From Fibrobacter succinogenes (GTDB lineage Bacteria; Fibrobacterota; Fibrobacteria; Fibrobacterales; Fibrobacteraceae), in NCBI GenBank assembly GCA_902762305.1, contig CACWNW010000009.1, positions 21,838 through 85,837 on the forward strand: a DNA stretch of 64,000 nucleotides. The letters are read 5' to 3'. This document shows, one piece after another, positions 49,984-59,761 of the stretch. The position numbers and the translations under genes are program-made. The notes under the pieces are model-generated. The model saw only the letters and a program-made list of their open reading frames with translations. It was not told the DNA's origin and ran no database searches. Numbering within the stretch: position 1 is the first letter of the stretch; each line of letters opens with the position of its first letter.

Positions 49984-52320
49984 TTACGACTTCGCCTTCT
50001 TCTGCACGAACAGCACCTTGATAATTTCATCGATGTGCTTGTGCGTAAAGATCTTGAGGCCCTTCTTCGCGGGTGCCGGGAGTTCGTCCACGTCCTTCTT
50101 GTTCTGCGCAGGCAAACGCAGCGTCTTCACGCCGGCCTGGAGGGCGGCAAGCGCCTTCTCGTTGAGCCCGCCAATCGCAAGGCAGGCGCCCGTGAGGCTC
50201 ACCTCGCCGGTAAACGCGACGTCAGGCGGCACGGGAATCCTGGTAAACGCAGAGAGCAGGCACAGCGTGAGGGCGATACCCGCGGAGGGTCCGTCCTTCG
50301 GCACGGCGCCTTCTGGCACGTGAATGTGGATGTCCGTCTTCTTGACAATCGCAGGGTCGATGCCGAATCGGTGCAGGCGTTCGCGCACCAGGCTCACCGC
50401 AATCTGGGCGGATTCCTTCATCACGTCGCCGAGCTTGCCCGTCATAATAATCGAGCCCTTGCCGCTCAGGAGCATGCACTCGATGGGGAGAATTTCGCCG
50501 CCAACGCTCGTCCATGCAAGTCCGGTCACCACGCCGGGGCGGCCGGGTTCGGGCAGCTGGCTGTCGAGGAATCTCGGGGCGCCGAGGTATTCCTGCAACT
50601 GCTTCTCGGTAACGGCGGGCTTGATCTTCTTGCCCATCACGATTTCTTTTGCACGGTGGCGCACCGCACTCTCGAGGGTGCGTTCCAGTTCGCGCACGCC
50701 CGCCTCGCGGGTCCAGCCGCGCATCACCTGGTTGATAATCGCATCGTCAAACGAAACCTGTTCGCCGAGCTTCACGCCGGTGCGTTCGCAAATGCGCGGC
50801 ACCAGGTACTTGGCGGCAATCTGCAACTTTTCGTGCGGGTAGTAGCCGGGCAGGCGCACAATCTCGAGCCTGTCGCGCAGCGCCTCGGGGATTTCGCTTT
50901 CGCTGTTCGCCGTCGCGATAAACAGCACGCGGGAGAGGTCAAGCCCCACTTCCATGAAGTGGTCGGTAAAGTCGTGGTTCTGTTCCGGGTCCAAGACTTC
51001 GAGCATCGCGCTCGCGGGGTCGCCGCGGAAGTCGCTCGCCATCTTGTCGATTTCGTCCAAAAGGATAATCGGGTTCATGCACTTGGCACGGCGCAGCGCC
51101 TGGATAAAGCGCCCGGGCATCGCTCCGATGTAGGTGCGACGGTGCCCGCGGATTTCGGCCTCGTCACGCACGCCGCCAAGCGTAATGCGGACAAAGTTGC
51201 GCTGCATGGCATTCGCAATCGATTCCACGAGGGTCGTCTTGCCCACGCCGGGAGGCCCAACGAGGCAGAGGATCGGGGAACGGCGCTCGGTCCCGGTGAG
51301 TTTCAGGACCGCGATGTATTCCATGATGCGTTCCTTCACCTTGTCGAGCCCGAAGTGCTTGGCATCGAGTTCGCCCTTCACCTTCTTCATGTTGAGCACG
51401 GTGTCGGTGTACACGCCGTAAGGCATCGCCATAAACCAGTCGATGTAGTTGCGGCTCACCGCGTATTCCGGCGACGTCGGCTGCATGAGCCTCATGCGGG
51501 CGATTTCGTCTTCGAGCTTCTCGACAATCGGCTGGCTGAAATTCTTCGCCTTGATTTTCTTCAGCAACTGGTCCGGTTCCGATGTCCCGACGCCGTCGCC
51601 TTCAAGTTCATCTTGCAGCTGGCGGATCTGTTCGGTAATGAACCATTCCTTCTGCTGTTGCGCCATCTTCTGGCGCACGTTCTGCTGCACGCGCACGAGC
51701 ACGTTCTCGTTATCTTCGGAAACGTCCATCAGCGTGAGGAGCTTCGCCGACATCTCGTCGAGCGAGGTCACTTCCAAAAAACTCTGCTTCTCGGCAAGCG
51801 ACACCTGCAAAAACGGGATCATCCCGTAATAGGCGTTCACCTGGTTGTCCATGCCGAAGAAGGCGTCGACCATGCCCTCGGCGATATTGCGCTTTGTCGC
51901 GTACTCGCGGAAGCGCGTGAGCACCTCGTCGAAAAGGGCAGTCTTGTCCTTGGCGCCGATGCGCTGCTTGCGGGGCGAGACCGTCACGTTCAGGAACCCG
52001 TCGGCCATCAGGATGGAACGCAGGTCCACGACCTCCTCGCCTTCCAGCACGACCTTCACGCAACCGTTCGGGAACGGCATCACGTTCGACACGTGCGCCA
52101 TCACGCCCACCGAATACAGGTCGAGCATCGGGTTCTTCAATTCTTCTTCGGACACGTCCCTCTGGGCGACAAGGACAATCTCGTTGTTGTGGCTCTCCGC
52201 ATATTCCAGCGCGCGCAAAGACATGTCGCGCCCCACCAGAATGCGGCGGGTCGTACTCGGGAATACGACAGCATCCCTCAGCGGGAGCAACGGAATCGTT
52301 TTAGAATAGTCAAAACTCAT
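49984..52320 (-). CDS. lon: ATP-dependent Lon protease
   Basis: A 778-residue cytoplasmic AAA+ protease that degrades misfolded and regulatory proteins. The N-terminal substrate domain begins [23 protein letters not shown]. The ATPase domain has Walker [17 protein letters not shown] (~355-362), [29 protein letters not shown] and the Walker [10 protein letters not shown]. The protease domain has the catalytic Ser in [13 protein letters not shown] and the catalytic Lys in the NEK of [12 protein letters not shown], the position normally reading KEK; the second, catalytic Lys is kept. The start at 52320 (MSFDYSK) is preferred to one two codons upstream. Its neighbours clpX, clpP and tig make a proteostasis cluster. 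Confidence 0.96.
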   Translation of the reverse strand: MSFDYSKTIPLLPLRDAVVFPSTTRRILVGRDMSLRALEYAESHNNEIVLVAQRDVSEEELKNPMLDLYSVGVMAHVSNVMPFPNGCVKVVLEGEEVVDLRSILMADGFLNVTVSPRKQRIGAKDKTALFDEVLTRFREYATKRNIAEGMVDAFFGMDNQVNAYYGMIPFLQVSLAEKQSFLEVTSLDEMSAKLLTLMDVSEDNENVLVRVQQNVRQKMAQQQKEWFITEQIRQLQDELEGDGVGTSEPDQLLKKIKAKNFSQPIVEKLEDEIARMRLMQPTSPEYAVSRNYIDWFMAMPYGVYTDTVLNMKKVKGELDAKHFGLDKVKERIMEYIAVLKLTGTERRSPILCLVGPPGVGKTTLVESIANAMQRNFVRITLGGVRDEAEIRGHRRTYIGAMPGRFIQALRRAKCMNPIILLDEIDKMASDFRGDPASAMLEVLDPEQNHDFTDHFMEVGLDLSRVLFIATANSESEIPEALRDRLEIVRLPGYYPHEKLQIAAKYLVPRICERTGVKLGEQVSFDDAIINQVMRGWTREAGVRELERTLESAVRHRAKEIVMGKKIKPAVTEKQLQEYLGAPRFLDSQLPEPGRPGVVTGLAWTSVGGEILPIECMLLSGKGSIIMTGKLGDVMKESAQIAVSLVRERLHRFGIDPAIVKKTDIHIHVPEGAVPKDGPSAGIALTLCLLSAFTRIPVPPDVAFTGEVSLTGACLAIGGLNEKALAALQAGVKTLRLPAQNKKDVDELPAPAKKGLKIFTHKHIDEIIKVLFVQKKAKS

Positions 52321-52345
52321 ACACAATAAAGATAGAAAACACTAA

Positions 52346-52368
52346 GTGCGGCCCGAAACAGGCCGCAC
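52346..52368 (-). terminator. Terminator after clpX
   Basis: GTGCGGCC and GGCCGCAC form a perfect 8-bp stem, followed on the minus strand by TTAGTGTTTTC. It lies between the clpX stop and the lon start. Confidence 0.75.
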
Positions 52369-52394
52369 CGCAAAATAATTTCGTAGGCGTCTAA

Positions 52395-53687
52395 CTATGC
52401 GACGTTACGCTTCTTTTTCGCAGGTTTCTTGCCGGCGACAGTGATAGGCTTGAGCCCGTTCTTCACCATTTCGGCGGTAATCACGAGTTGCTTCACGTCG
52501 GAACCGGGCATCGTGAACATGGCCTGCTGCAGGGTCTTCTCCATCACGGAGCGGAGCCCGCGGGCGCCAGTCTTTCTGCTCATGGTCTCGCGCACGATTT
52601 CCTTGAGGGCGTCGTCGGTAAATTCGAGATCGATTCCGTCCATCTTGAAGAGGCTCTTGAACTGCTTCACGAGCGCATTCTTCGGCTGCGTGAGGATGTT
52701 CAGGAGCGCCGCCTCGTCGAGTTCCTCGAGCGCGACCGCAATCGGCAAACGCCCGACGATTTCGGGAATGAGACCGAACTTGATGAGGTCATCGGGTTCG
52801 AGCTGCTTGAACAGTTCGCTCAAGGAGTTGTCGGATTCGCTGCGAATGTCGGCGCCGAAACCCATGCCGCCCTTGTTCACGCGCTGGGCGATAATCTTGT
52901 CGAGCGTCTCGAAGGCGCCACCGCAAATGAACAGGATGTTCTTCGTGTTCACCTGCACCAGAGCCTGCTCCGGATGCTTGCGTCCGCCCTTCGGGGGCAC
53001 GGCCGCCACAGTACCTTCCAGAATCTTCAGGAGGCCCTGCTGCACACCTTCGCCGCTCACGTCACGCGTGATGGAGGGGTTCGCCGTCTTGCGCGCGATC
53101 TTGTCGATTTCGTCGATGAAGATGATGCCGCGTTCAGCCTTGGCCACATCGTAATCGGCGGCCTGCAACAGGCGCACGATGATGTTTTCCACGTCTTCGC
53201 CCACGTAGCCCGCCTCGGTAAGCACCGTCGCGTCGGCGATAGTGAACGGGACATCGAGGAAGCGCGCCATCGTCTGCGCGAGGAGCGTCTTGCCCGAACC
53301 GGTGGGGCCCACCAGCAGCAGGTTGGACTTCTCGACTTCCACGTCGTCCTTGGAATCGGCATGAGCCTGCTTGTAGCGCAGGCGCTTGTAGTGGTTGTAG
53401 ACCGCGACAGAGAGGGCCGTCTTAGCCTGGTCCTGGCCAATCACGAACTCGTCGAGATGGGCCTTGATTTCGGTCGGGAGCGGGAGCGGCTTCTGCGAAG
53501 CGGCCTCGGCTGCGGCCTTCTCCTGCATGGAGCGGGTCTTATCCTCTTCGATAATGCGGTAGCACATCGCCACGCAGTCGCTGCAAATCTGGACGCCTGC
53601 GCCAGTAATCATCTTCTCGACACGTTCCGCGGGCTTGCCGCAGAAACTGCATGTCACAGTCGGATGGTTTTTCCCGCTACGATACAT
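52395..53687 (-). CDS. clpX: ATP-dependent unfoldase ClpX
   Basis: A 430-residue AAA+ unfoldase that recognises substrates and feeds them to ClpP. The N-terminal zinc-binding domain has CSFC (C13, C16) and CSDC (C35, C38). The ATPase domain has Walker [16 protein letters not shown] (127-134) and Walker [15 protein letters not shown]; the ClpP-binding loop IGF appears as GMGFGAD, with sensor regions [15 protein letters not shown] ([13 protein letters not shown]) and [11 protein letters not shown]. The C-terminus is basic. Its ATG overlaps the clpP stop by one base (TAATG), so the two are co-translated. Confidence 0.97.
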   Translation of the reverse strand: MYRSGKNHPTVTCSFCGKPAERVEKMITGAGVQICSDCVAMCYRIIEEDKTRSMQEKAAAEAASQKPLPLPTEIKAHLDEFVIGQDQAKTALSVAVYNHYKRLRYKQAHADSKDDVEVEKSNLLLVGPTGSGKTLLAQTMARFLDVPFTIADATVLTEAGYVGEDVENIIVRLLQAADYDVAKAERGIIFIDEIDKIARKTANPSITRDVSGEGVQQGLLKILEGTVAAVPPKGGRKHPEQALVQVNTKNILFICGGAFETLDKIIAQRVNKGGMGFGADIRSESDNSLSELFKQLEPDDLIKFGLIPEIVGRLPIAVALEELDEAALLNILTQPKNALVKQFKSLFKMDGIDLEFTDDALKEIVRETMSRKTGARGLRSVMEKTLQQAMFTMPGSDVKQLVITAEMVKNGLKPITVAGKKPAKKKRNVA

Positions 53688-54277
53688 TAAATTCCCTCTT
53701 TACGCGGAACAAAGATTTCGTCAATCACGCCGAACGCCTTGGCGTCTTCCGGACCCATGTAGAAATCGCGGTCGGTCTTCTCGCGCACTTCGTCGATAGG
53801 CTTGCCCGTGTGCTTCGCGACAATCTCGGCAAGCGTGTCCTTGGTGCGGATGATTTCCTTCGCGGTAATCTGGATGTCGGTGGACTGCCCGGTGGCAGCG
53901 CCCGAGGGCTGGTGCAGCATGATGCGGGAATGCGGAAGCGCATAGCGCTTGCCCTTGGTACCCGCGGCGAGGAGCACGGCCGCCATCGAGGCGCAGTTGC
54001 CGATGCAGATGGTCGCGATGTTCGGGCGAACATGCTGCATGGTATCGTAAATGGCAAGACCTGCCGACACGTAACCACCGGGGCTGTTGATATACAGCGT
54101 GATATCCTTTTCCGGGTTCTCGTACTCAAGGAAAATCAGCTGGGCCATGACGTTGTTCGCCACTTCGTCGTTGATGGGCGTGCCCAAGAAGATGATGCGT
54201 TCCTTGAGGAGACGGGAATAGATATCGTAGGCGCGTTCACCGCGTCCGGTGGTCTCAATGACGGTAGGGATGATCAT
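53687..54277 (-). CDS. clpP: ATP-dependent Clp protease proteolytic subunit
   Basis: A 196-residue serine protease forming the ClpXP proteolytic chamber. [32 protein letters not shown] is the standard start. The catalytic triad is S97 in [15 protein letters not shown]122 in [14 protein letters not shown] and D171 in [27 protein letters not shown] is the oligomerisation strand and loop. It lies 12 bp downstream of tig and overlaps clpX, giving the classical tig-clpP-clpX order. Confidence 0.97.
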   Translation of the reverse strand: MIIPTVIETTGRGERAYDIYSRLLKERIIFLGTPINDEVANNVMAQLIFLEYENPEKDITLYINSPGGYVSAGLAIYDTMQHVRPNIATICIGNCASMAAVLLAAGTKGKRYALPHSRIMLHQPSGAATGQSTDIQITAKEIIRTKDTLAEIVAKHTGKPIDEVREKTDRDFYMGPEDAKAFGVIDEIFVPRKEGI

Positions 54278-54289
54278 TCAGTTAACCTC

Positions 54290-55549
54290 TTACTTGGATT
54301 CTTCAGCAGCCGGACGGATACCCACGATGAAGTCGGCAGCCATCTGAACGCGGAGTTCGTCGCGGAGCTGGTTGATACGGCCGGACTGGCGGAAATGACC
54401 CTTGAGGGTTTCGAAATCCACGTGGTAGGCGTTGGCCATCTGCTTCAGGCGTTCGTCCACCTGAGCCTGGGTAGCCTTGAGCTTTTCCTTGGTGGCGACG
54501 AAGTCGAGGATGCGGTGCTTCTTGATTTCGCGGATGGCTTCGGGGCCGAGTTCCTTGAGCTGTTCCTCGGTCGGTTCCACCACGTCCTTCTCGCTCTGGG
54601 CGTTGCGGTTCATCGACCACTTGATGAGGTCGTACACGCGGGCGTTCGGCACGTCGAACGGGTTCTGTTCGATGAGCTTGTCGATAGCTTCGTTGATGGC
54701 CTTGGTCTTGGCGGCATCGATCTTCTGGTTGGCGAGGCTCTCGGCGAGGTTGTTCTTGAGTTCTTCGACATCCTTCACGCCGATCTGCTTGCAGAATTCT
54801 TCGTCGAAGGTCGGCGGAACGACTTCGCGCACGTCGGTGATTTCCACGTTGAACTGGGCGGTCTTGCCGCGGTAGCGTTCGTCCTTGTGGTCATCGGGGT
54901 ACTTGAAGTTGATTTCCTTCTTTTCGCCGGCCTTGACGCCCATGAGGCCCGCGTCGAATCCCGGAGAGGCGGATTCGCCGAGGAGGCTGCGGAATTCCTT
55001 GTTCTCGGGGAGTTCCTGCTTTTCGCCGTCAATCACGACTTCGATGTAGTTGCCCACGACGACGTCGCCCTTCCCCGCTTCGCGGTCCACGTGCTCGTCC
55101 TTGCTCCACATCTGAGAAAGGCGGTCGAACTCGGCCTGGACTTCTTCTTCGTGCACGGCGGTATCGGGAACGGTGATGCCCGTGTCGGCGTAGCCCTTGA
55201 TATCGATTTCGGGGTCAACTTCGACTTCGACGGTCATGTTGATGCCGTTTTCCTTGTCTTCCTTGAATTCGGTCACCTTGAGCTGGCCAACGGGGATGAT
55301 GTTCGCCTTCTTGAGTTCTTCGCCGATCACCTTGTCGACAGTCTCGTTCACGACTTCGTGGCGGATGGCGTCACCGAACTGCTTCAAGACCATGGCCTTC
55401 GGAACCATGCCCTGGCGGAAGCCCTTGAGGGCAACCTGCTTCTTGTACTGGGCGAGCTTCTTCTCGAACGGTGCGGCGAGATCGGCTTCGGGGATGGTTA
55501 CGGAGAGGGTGCGCAGGGTGGCGCTTGTTTCTTTGATTTCAACGGACAT
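54290..55549 (-). CDS. tig: Trigger factor chaperone
   Basis: A 419-residue ribosome-associated chaperone. The N-terminal ribosome-binding domain contains a variant of the GFRxGKxP signature (KGFRQGMVPKAMV, residues ~42-54). The central FKBP-like domain runs from KGDVVVGNYIEVVIDGEKQE to EKKEINFKYPDDHKDERYRGKTAQFNVEI, and the C-terminal helical arms contain LIEQNPFDVPNARVYDLI. It lacks the usual G-K lysine contact of E. coli (GMVP instead of GKVP), a modest deviation. It is the first gene of the tig-clpP-clpX operon, 35 bp downstream of tRNA-Leu. Confidence 0.96.
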   Translation of the reverse strand: MSVEIKETSATLRTLSVTIPEADLAAPFEKKLAQYKKQVALKGFRQGMVPKAMVLKQFGDAIRHEVVNETVDKVIGEELKKANIIPVGQLKVTEFKEDKENGINMTVEVEVDPEIDIKGYADTGITVPDTAVHEEEVQAEFDRLSQMWSKDEHVDREAGKGDVVVGNYIEVVIDGEKQELPENKEFRSLLGESASPGFDAGLMGVKAGEKKEINFKYPDDHKDERYRGKTAQFNVEITDVREVVPPTFDEEFCKQIGVKDVEELKNNLAESLANQKIDAAKTKAINEAIDKLIEQNPFDVPNARVYDLIKWSMNRNAQSEKDVVEPTEEQLKELGPEAIREIKKHRILDFVATKEKLKATQAQVDERLKQMANAYHVDFETLKGHFRQSGRINQLRDELRVQMAADFIVGIRPAAEESK

Positions 55550-55584
55550 TATAGACTCCGATATACTGTTAATATGAAATTCTC

Positions 55585-55664
55585 TGCGAAAGGAGGGAGT
55601 CGAACCCTCACACCGAAGTACCAGATCCTAAGTCTGGCGCGTCTGCCAATTCCGCCACTTTCGC
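55585..55664 (-). tRNA. trnL-UAG: tRNA-Leu (anticodon UAG)
   Basis: On the minus strand the acceptor stem GCGAAAG/CTTTCGC with discriminator A encloses a D arm, the anticodon stem CCAGA-CTTAGGA-TCTGG (anticodon TAG, reading CUN Leu codons), a short class II-like variable arm, and the T arm GAGGG-TTCGACT-CCCTC. CCA is not encoded. The variable arm is short for leucine tRNA, giving an 80-nt gene. Confidence 0.92.
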
Positions 55665-55727
55665 GAACTTGGGAGCAAATTTAGAAAATTTCGCCACGAA
55701 CAAAAAGGGGCGCCTGGTTCCGCGGGC

Positions 55728-57122
55728 CTAATTCCGCGAAAGCACGCGGATATCTTCGCGCGTGATGTACTTCGCCAGCACGATGTACAGCAGTTCCGCC
55801 GCGGCAGTCACGCCCATGAGCCAAAGCGGGAGCGAGCCCTCCACAAAGAACCAGACCACCGCGGGCAGCAGCAGCACATGGATTCCCGCCGTACGGAAGA
55901 TATGCCGGCGCATCTCGGGAGGCACGCACAGGAACAGGAACACAAATATCCCCACCTCCGAAAGGATCTTGGCCACAGCCGCACCCGAAACCTGGAAAGC
56001 GGGCACAAGCAGCAGGTTCGAGGCGATATTCACGACGCCTGCCACGATGGCGAGCGCCAGGTACCTCTTGCGGGACTGCGAAATGAGCCATTCGCTCCAC
56101 GGGACGGAATAGAACGAGAGCACCAGCCAGCATGCGAACAAGATAATGACCTTTGGCGGATCGAACTCCATGTCCACGGGAACCACCACGGAGAAGAACT
56201 TTTCCGAAAAGCACATGGTCCCGAACAGGAACGCCGCGCTGAGCAGGCCCAGCACCTTGTGCGAACAGAACACCAGTTCGCTGCGGGCATCCGTCGCGTT
56301 AGCCTCCTTGAGGCGCGCAAGCTGGCGCCGCAACGGGATGCTCAGGCTGCTCCCCAGCACAAAGATGAACATCACATAGCGGAAGCAGTAATCGTAGATG
56401 CCCACGGCAGCATTGCCGACGAAGTACTTGAGCACGAAGATGTCGAAGTTCTGGTGGAACAGCAAGAGCGACGAGGACACGAACAGTATGAGGGAGCCCC
56501 GGTAGCAGCTCATGGCGCCGCGCAGTTCCTGCCTGGAAGGCGGGCCGAAGCGGAATTCCTTCTTGGGGCCGATAACCCACAGCACGAACGTGGCGAAAAT
56601 TTCGGTACCCACGTCGAGCATCACGAAGTTCTCGATGGAAGGCATGCTGACCGCGACCATCACGCCAAGAATCAGGACCTGCCGTACGGTCTGGACCAGC
56701 GGAGAATAGGCGGTGTAGCCCTTGCGCGAAAGGAACCAGTCGAAATTGAAGGGCTTCAAGAAGAGCTGCAGGAGGTACGCCTTCAGGATAAACCCGCTGG
56801 AAATGTCGAACAGACAGGTAGCGCCCGCGGCAAGCGCGAACATCGCAAGAATCAGGAACCCGCGGACATATGAGAGCGCGATATAGAACTTGCGGTCGAG
56901 TCCCTTGTCGTCGGGCCGCTCGATAAGCGCGAGCGACGAAAGCCCGAAATCCAGCACGAAGTTCAGGTAGGTAAGCACCGTGAGGGCGAACGCGATTTCG
57001 CCCCAGGAGGCAGCCCCGTAGCGCACCAGCGCGATACTCGTGATGGCAAAGCGGATGAGCTTGCTTACACCCTGGGCGACGCCGTTCATGCCCGCATTCA
57101 ACAGGAGGGAATTCATCCGCAT
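55728..57122 (-). CDS. Polysaccharide flippase (Wzx-like, MOP superfamily)
   Basis: A 464-residue membrane protein with about 12-14 hydrophobic segments. The N-terminus (LLLNAGMNGVAQGVSKLIRFAITSIALVRYGAASWGEIAFA) is typical of oligosaccharide flippases that move lipid-linked repeat units across the inner membrane. It begins 3 bp after the glycosyltransferase stop and is the last gene of the five-gene polysaccharide operon. The glycan structure cannot be inferred. Confidence 0.87.
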   Translation of the reverse strand: MRMNSLLLNAGMNGVAQGVSKLIRFAITSIALVRYGAASWGEIAFALTVLTYLNFVLDFGLSSLALIERPDDKGLDRKFYIALSYVRGFLILAMFALAAGATCLFDISSGFILKAYLLQLFLKPFNFDWFLSRKGYTAYSPLVQTVRQVLILGVMVAVSMPSIENFVMLDVGTEIFATFVLWVIGPKKEFRFGPPSRQELRGAMSCYRGSLILFVSSSLLLFHQNFDIFVLKYFVGNAAVGIYDYCFRYVMFIFVLGSSLSIPLRRQLARLKEANATDARSELVFCSHKVLGLLSAAFLFGTMCFSEKFFSVVVPVDMEFDPPKVIILFACWLVLSFYSVPWSEWLISQSRKRYLALAIVAGVVNIASNLLLVPAFQVSGAAVAKILSEVGIFVFLFLCVPPEMRRHIFRTAGIHVLLLPAVVWFFVEGSLPLWLMGVTAAAELLYIVLAKYITREDIRVLSRN

Positions 57123-57125
57123 GGG

Positions 57126-58430
57126 CTACCTCCTCGCCACCTTGCGGAGCGTGTTACGGACAAATTCACGGCCCTGCCAGAACGTCCAGCGCACATAAAA
57201 GAGCGGGGACGGCTTGCGCGATTTCTTCGGGGAGCGCGGGGCATTTTCTGGTTTCGAGATGCACGCGGCATTCGCGGGGTTCACGCTGTTCGCGGGTTTC
57301 GAGATGCCCTCCAAAAATTCCAGGAAACGCTGCGCGTTCATCTCCCAGCGGAACCTCGCGTCGACAAACGCGAACATCCTTTCGCCGTCGGCCCGCAGGG
57401 ATTCCGGAGTCGCGCCCGCAATGTAGTCGCGGATTTCCTCGTAGCCATCGAACACGAAGGGAGTCACTTCCGGATGCGCGCACACGTTCAGGGCGAGCGC
57501 AGGCCTGTGCGCGAAACCCGCTTCGGCGAGCGGCAGGTTGAACATCTCGCACCGAGAAAAACTCACCAGCAAATCGCAACCTTCGTAAAGGCGCGCCATC
57601 TCGGCCGGGTCCTTCACGGCACCCAGCCCGCAGACGCCCGCATCGGCAAGCTTCTTGCAGGTGACCGCATCCCCGCCGCCGACGACGGTGATATCCACGC
57701 GGTCGCCCAAATCCTTTTTCAGGCGGCAAAAGTCGTCCATGCCCTTGCCTTCCCACTCGATTCCGCGGTACCTGCAAACGGCCAGAACGCGGACAGGGGC
57801 GGCGCGGTCCTTACCCGCAACGCAGTCTTTGTCGGCGGCGCGGTCCTTACCATCGTCGCGACCCGAAGTTTTGCGACCCGAGGAATTGCAGTCCTTACCC
57901 GCCGCACATTCTTTACCCGCAGAAACAGAACCACTCGGAGCAATCGCCTTCGCGAAATGGTCCGCGCCGTTATACAGCACGAAAGCCCTCGGCCACCGGA
58001 TGTAATCCACCGCATATCGGCTGATGGTCACCACGTAATCGAACGCGGGATAAATTCGGTTGACCCTCTCCTCTATCATCTGGCGGTGATGCTCGCGCTC
58101 CTCGGGGATAGTCAACTCCACCGGGATATAGCCGTGCTCGTAAGCGACCGTAACCGCATCAAGTTTCCAGCCTGCGACCAGCGAAAAGAACTGCTCCGTG
58201 CAGGCGACAACCACGTCGTAGGCGCCACGCCACAAACATTCCCGCAGGCCCCTGAAATGCGTCGGCACGCGCACCGCATGCACGCCCTTCGCGACGAGCG
58301 ACTTATCCAAAAAGCAGGCGTACAAATCCACATGGTGGCCGGCCGCCACAAGCAAGGGCATCTGCGCGGCAAGCACGCGGGTCACCCCGTACTCGCCCAC
58401 AAAAAAAGTGCTGAGGAACGCGATTCTCAT
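57126..58430 (-). CDS. GT4-type glycosyltransferase with low-complexity insertion
   Basis: A 434-residue cytoplasmic glycosyltransferase starting at MRIAFLSTFFVGEYGVTRVLAAQMPLLVAAGH. The GT-B signatures are VTVAYEHGYIPVEL, VVTISRYAVDYI and the acceptor-side E-x7-E region CEMFNLPLAEAGFAHRPAL. Between the two Rossmann domains is a ~50-residue insertion built from repeated AGKD/AADKD-like units (GKECAAGKDCNSSG...KDRAADKDCVAGKDR), and the C-terminal segment again carries repeated KPANSVNPANAACISKPENA-type units. Both look like recent in-frame repeat expansion. It overlaps the ligase gene upstream by ATGA. Confidence 0.85.
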   Translation of the reverse strand: MRIAFLSTFFVGEYGVTRVLAAQMPLLVAAGHHVDLYACFLDKSLVAKGVHAVRVPTHFRGLRECLWRGAYDVVVACTEQFFSLVAGWKLDAVTVAYEHGYIPVELTIPEEREHHRQMIEERVNRIYPAFDYVVTISRYAVDYIRWPRAFVLYNGADHFAKAIAPSGSVSAGKECAAGKDCNSSGRKTSGRDDGKDRAADKDCVAGKDRAAPVRVLAVCRYRGIEWEGKGMDDFCRLKKDLGDRVDITVVGGGDAVTCKKLADAGVCGLGAVKDPAEMARLYEGCDLLVSFSRCEMFNLPLAEAGFAHRPALALNVCAHPEVTPFVFDGYEEIRDYIAGATPESLRADGERMFAFVDARFRWEMNAQRFLEFLEGISKPANSVNPANAACISKPENAPRSPKKSRKPSPLFYVRWTFWQGREFVRNTLRKVARR

Positions 58431-59761
58431 TTCTTCGGTTCCCCCTCGTAGCCACGGAGCGAATAGAGCACGGACATGTACCAGGCGCCCCATACCAGAG
58501 ACGAGGGGAACAGCGGGAACACGTCGAACATCCCGAGGAACAACGTGACAATGCCGCCGCTCAAAAGCGCAAGCCCCAAGCCGCTCTTGTAGCGCCATAT
58601 GCAGCGCAACAAATAATACAGTCCAATCAGGCAGAACGAGCCCAGCGCCGCGAAACCCACAAAGCCCTGTTCCGAAAGCACGAGCAGGATCACGTTATGC
58701 GCATGCCCAAGCCGCGGGGTAATCTCCACGACCGGGATCATGGAATAGGCGTCGAGCAGCATCTTGTTGCGCACCAAAAAATTCCCGGGGCCCACGCCCC
58801 ACATGGGGTCGGTATGGATGATATCCAGGGCCGTAGCCCATGCACCCAGGCGCCCGAGCGAACTCATGTCCAGCTTGCCGCTCAGGAAGGTCATCATGCC
58901 CTGCTTCAGGAACAGGTCGTCGGGCAAGAGCTGCCACACCACGTAGGCAAAACCGCAGAACACCACGAACGACAGCACAAAATAAACCACGAAGCGCATC
59001 ACCTGGCGTTCGTACTTCAGGTAGAGCCTGCATATGATCATCAGCACGCCGCAGAGGCCCATGCCCAGCAGGCCCATTCGGGTACCGCTGAAGAGCACCA
59101 CCACGAGCACGAGCAGCGAACCTATCGCAAGCGTCGTCCACTTGTAGCTGTGTTCCAGCAAGCCGTTTATAAGCCATATGGTCCAGGCCACCACGAGCAT
59201 CACGGCAAAGTTCGTGGAGCTCAATGCCGGGCCCTCGATACGCGGCGCCGACGATACCACGCGCTCGACAAAACCCCACCCGACCATGAAGGCGAGGTGC
59301 GCATTCAAGATAGCCTGCACCTTCGTCGCATCCCACTTGAACTGGGACGACCCCCAGAAGAAAACGAAGCAGACCGCGTTGATGTAGAAGAATATGTACT
59401 CTATCGGGAAGGGCTTTATGAGGAGCACCAGGCCCATGTGCCCGAGGATAATCGCAACCGCCATCCAGATAGGCCTGTCCATCCGCAGTTCCCGCCGGTT
59501 CAGCGCATACAGCAAAAAGAGGATGACCGCCACCGGGATAAAGTACAACGTGAGTGTCATCCCGTCCAGCTGGAACCAGTGCAGCGAAATAATCATGAGC
59601 AAGACGCTGGCTAGCGGCTTGTCCATGATGAATGCGAAAAAGAGGGACCAAATAAGAAGGCAGAATGCTATCGCTCCGGTATAATTGGTATCCGAGGATA
59701 CCATAAAGAATCCCGTCACCAGAATGGATGCGATAACAAGCAGTGCCTTCGCTAGCTTCAT
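58427..59761 (-). CDS. O-antigen ligase/polymerase family membrane protein
   Basis: A 444-residue protein with about 11-12 transmembrane segments from the ATG at 59761 (MKLAKALLVIASILVTGFF). The large periplasmic loop with the Wzy_C/WaaL-type residues runs through GRLGAWATALDIIHTDPMWGVGPGNFLVRNKMLLD and RLGHAHNVILLVLSEQGFVG (the conserved His-Asn). It either ligates O-antigen to lipid A core or polymerises repeat units; the operon context (Wzx, Wzz, Wza) makes a polymerase role plausible. It is linked to both neighbours by ATGA overlaps. Confidence 0.85.
   Translation of the reverse strand: MKLAKALLVIASILVTGFFMVSSDTNYTGAIAFCLLIWSLFFAFIMDKPLASVLLMIISLHWFQLDGMTLTLYFIPVAVILFLLYALNRRELRMDRPIWMAVAIILGHMGLVLLIKPFPIEYIFFYINAVCFVFFWGSSQFKWDATKVQAILNAHLAFMVGWGFVERVVSSAPRIEGPALSSTNFAVMLVVAWTIWLINGLLEHSYKWTTLAIGSLLVLVVVLFSGTRMGLLGMGLCGVLMIICRLYLKYERQVMRFVVYFVLSFVVFCGFAYVVWQLLPDDLFLKQGMMTFLSGKLDMSSLGRLGAWATALDIIHTDPMWGVGPGNFLVRNKMLLDAYSMIPVVEITPRLGHAHNVILLVLSEQGFVGFAALGSFCLIGLYYLLRCIWRYKSGLGLALLSGGIVTLFLGMFDVFPLFPSSLVWGAWYMSVLYSLRGYEGEPKK

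Noticed and set aside
49984..52320. Loss of the Lon catalytic lysine (NEK instead of KEK)
   Set aside because: The catalytic Lys in E. coli Lon (K722) is the second Lys of KEK, which is preserved here.
49927..52329. An 800-codon open frame on the plus strand
   Set aside because: It is exactly antisense to lon, is dominated by His, Arg and Ala in the manner of shadow frames, and shows no domain.
53651..55684. A 677-codon plus-strand open frame
   Set aside because: It is antisense to clpP and tig and even runs through the tRNA-Leu gene; composition is that of a shadow frame.
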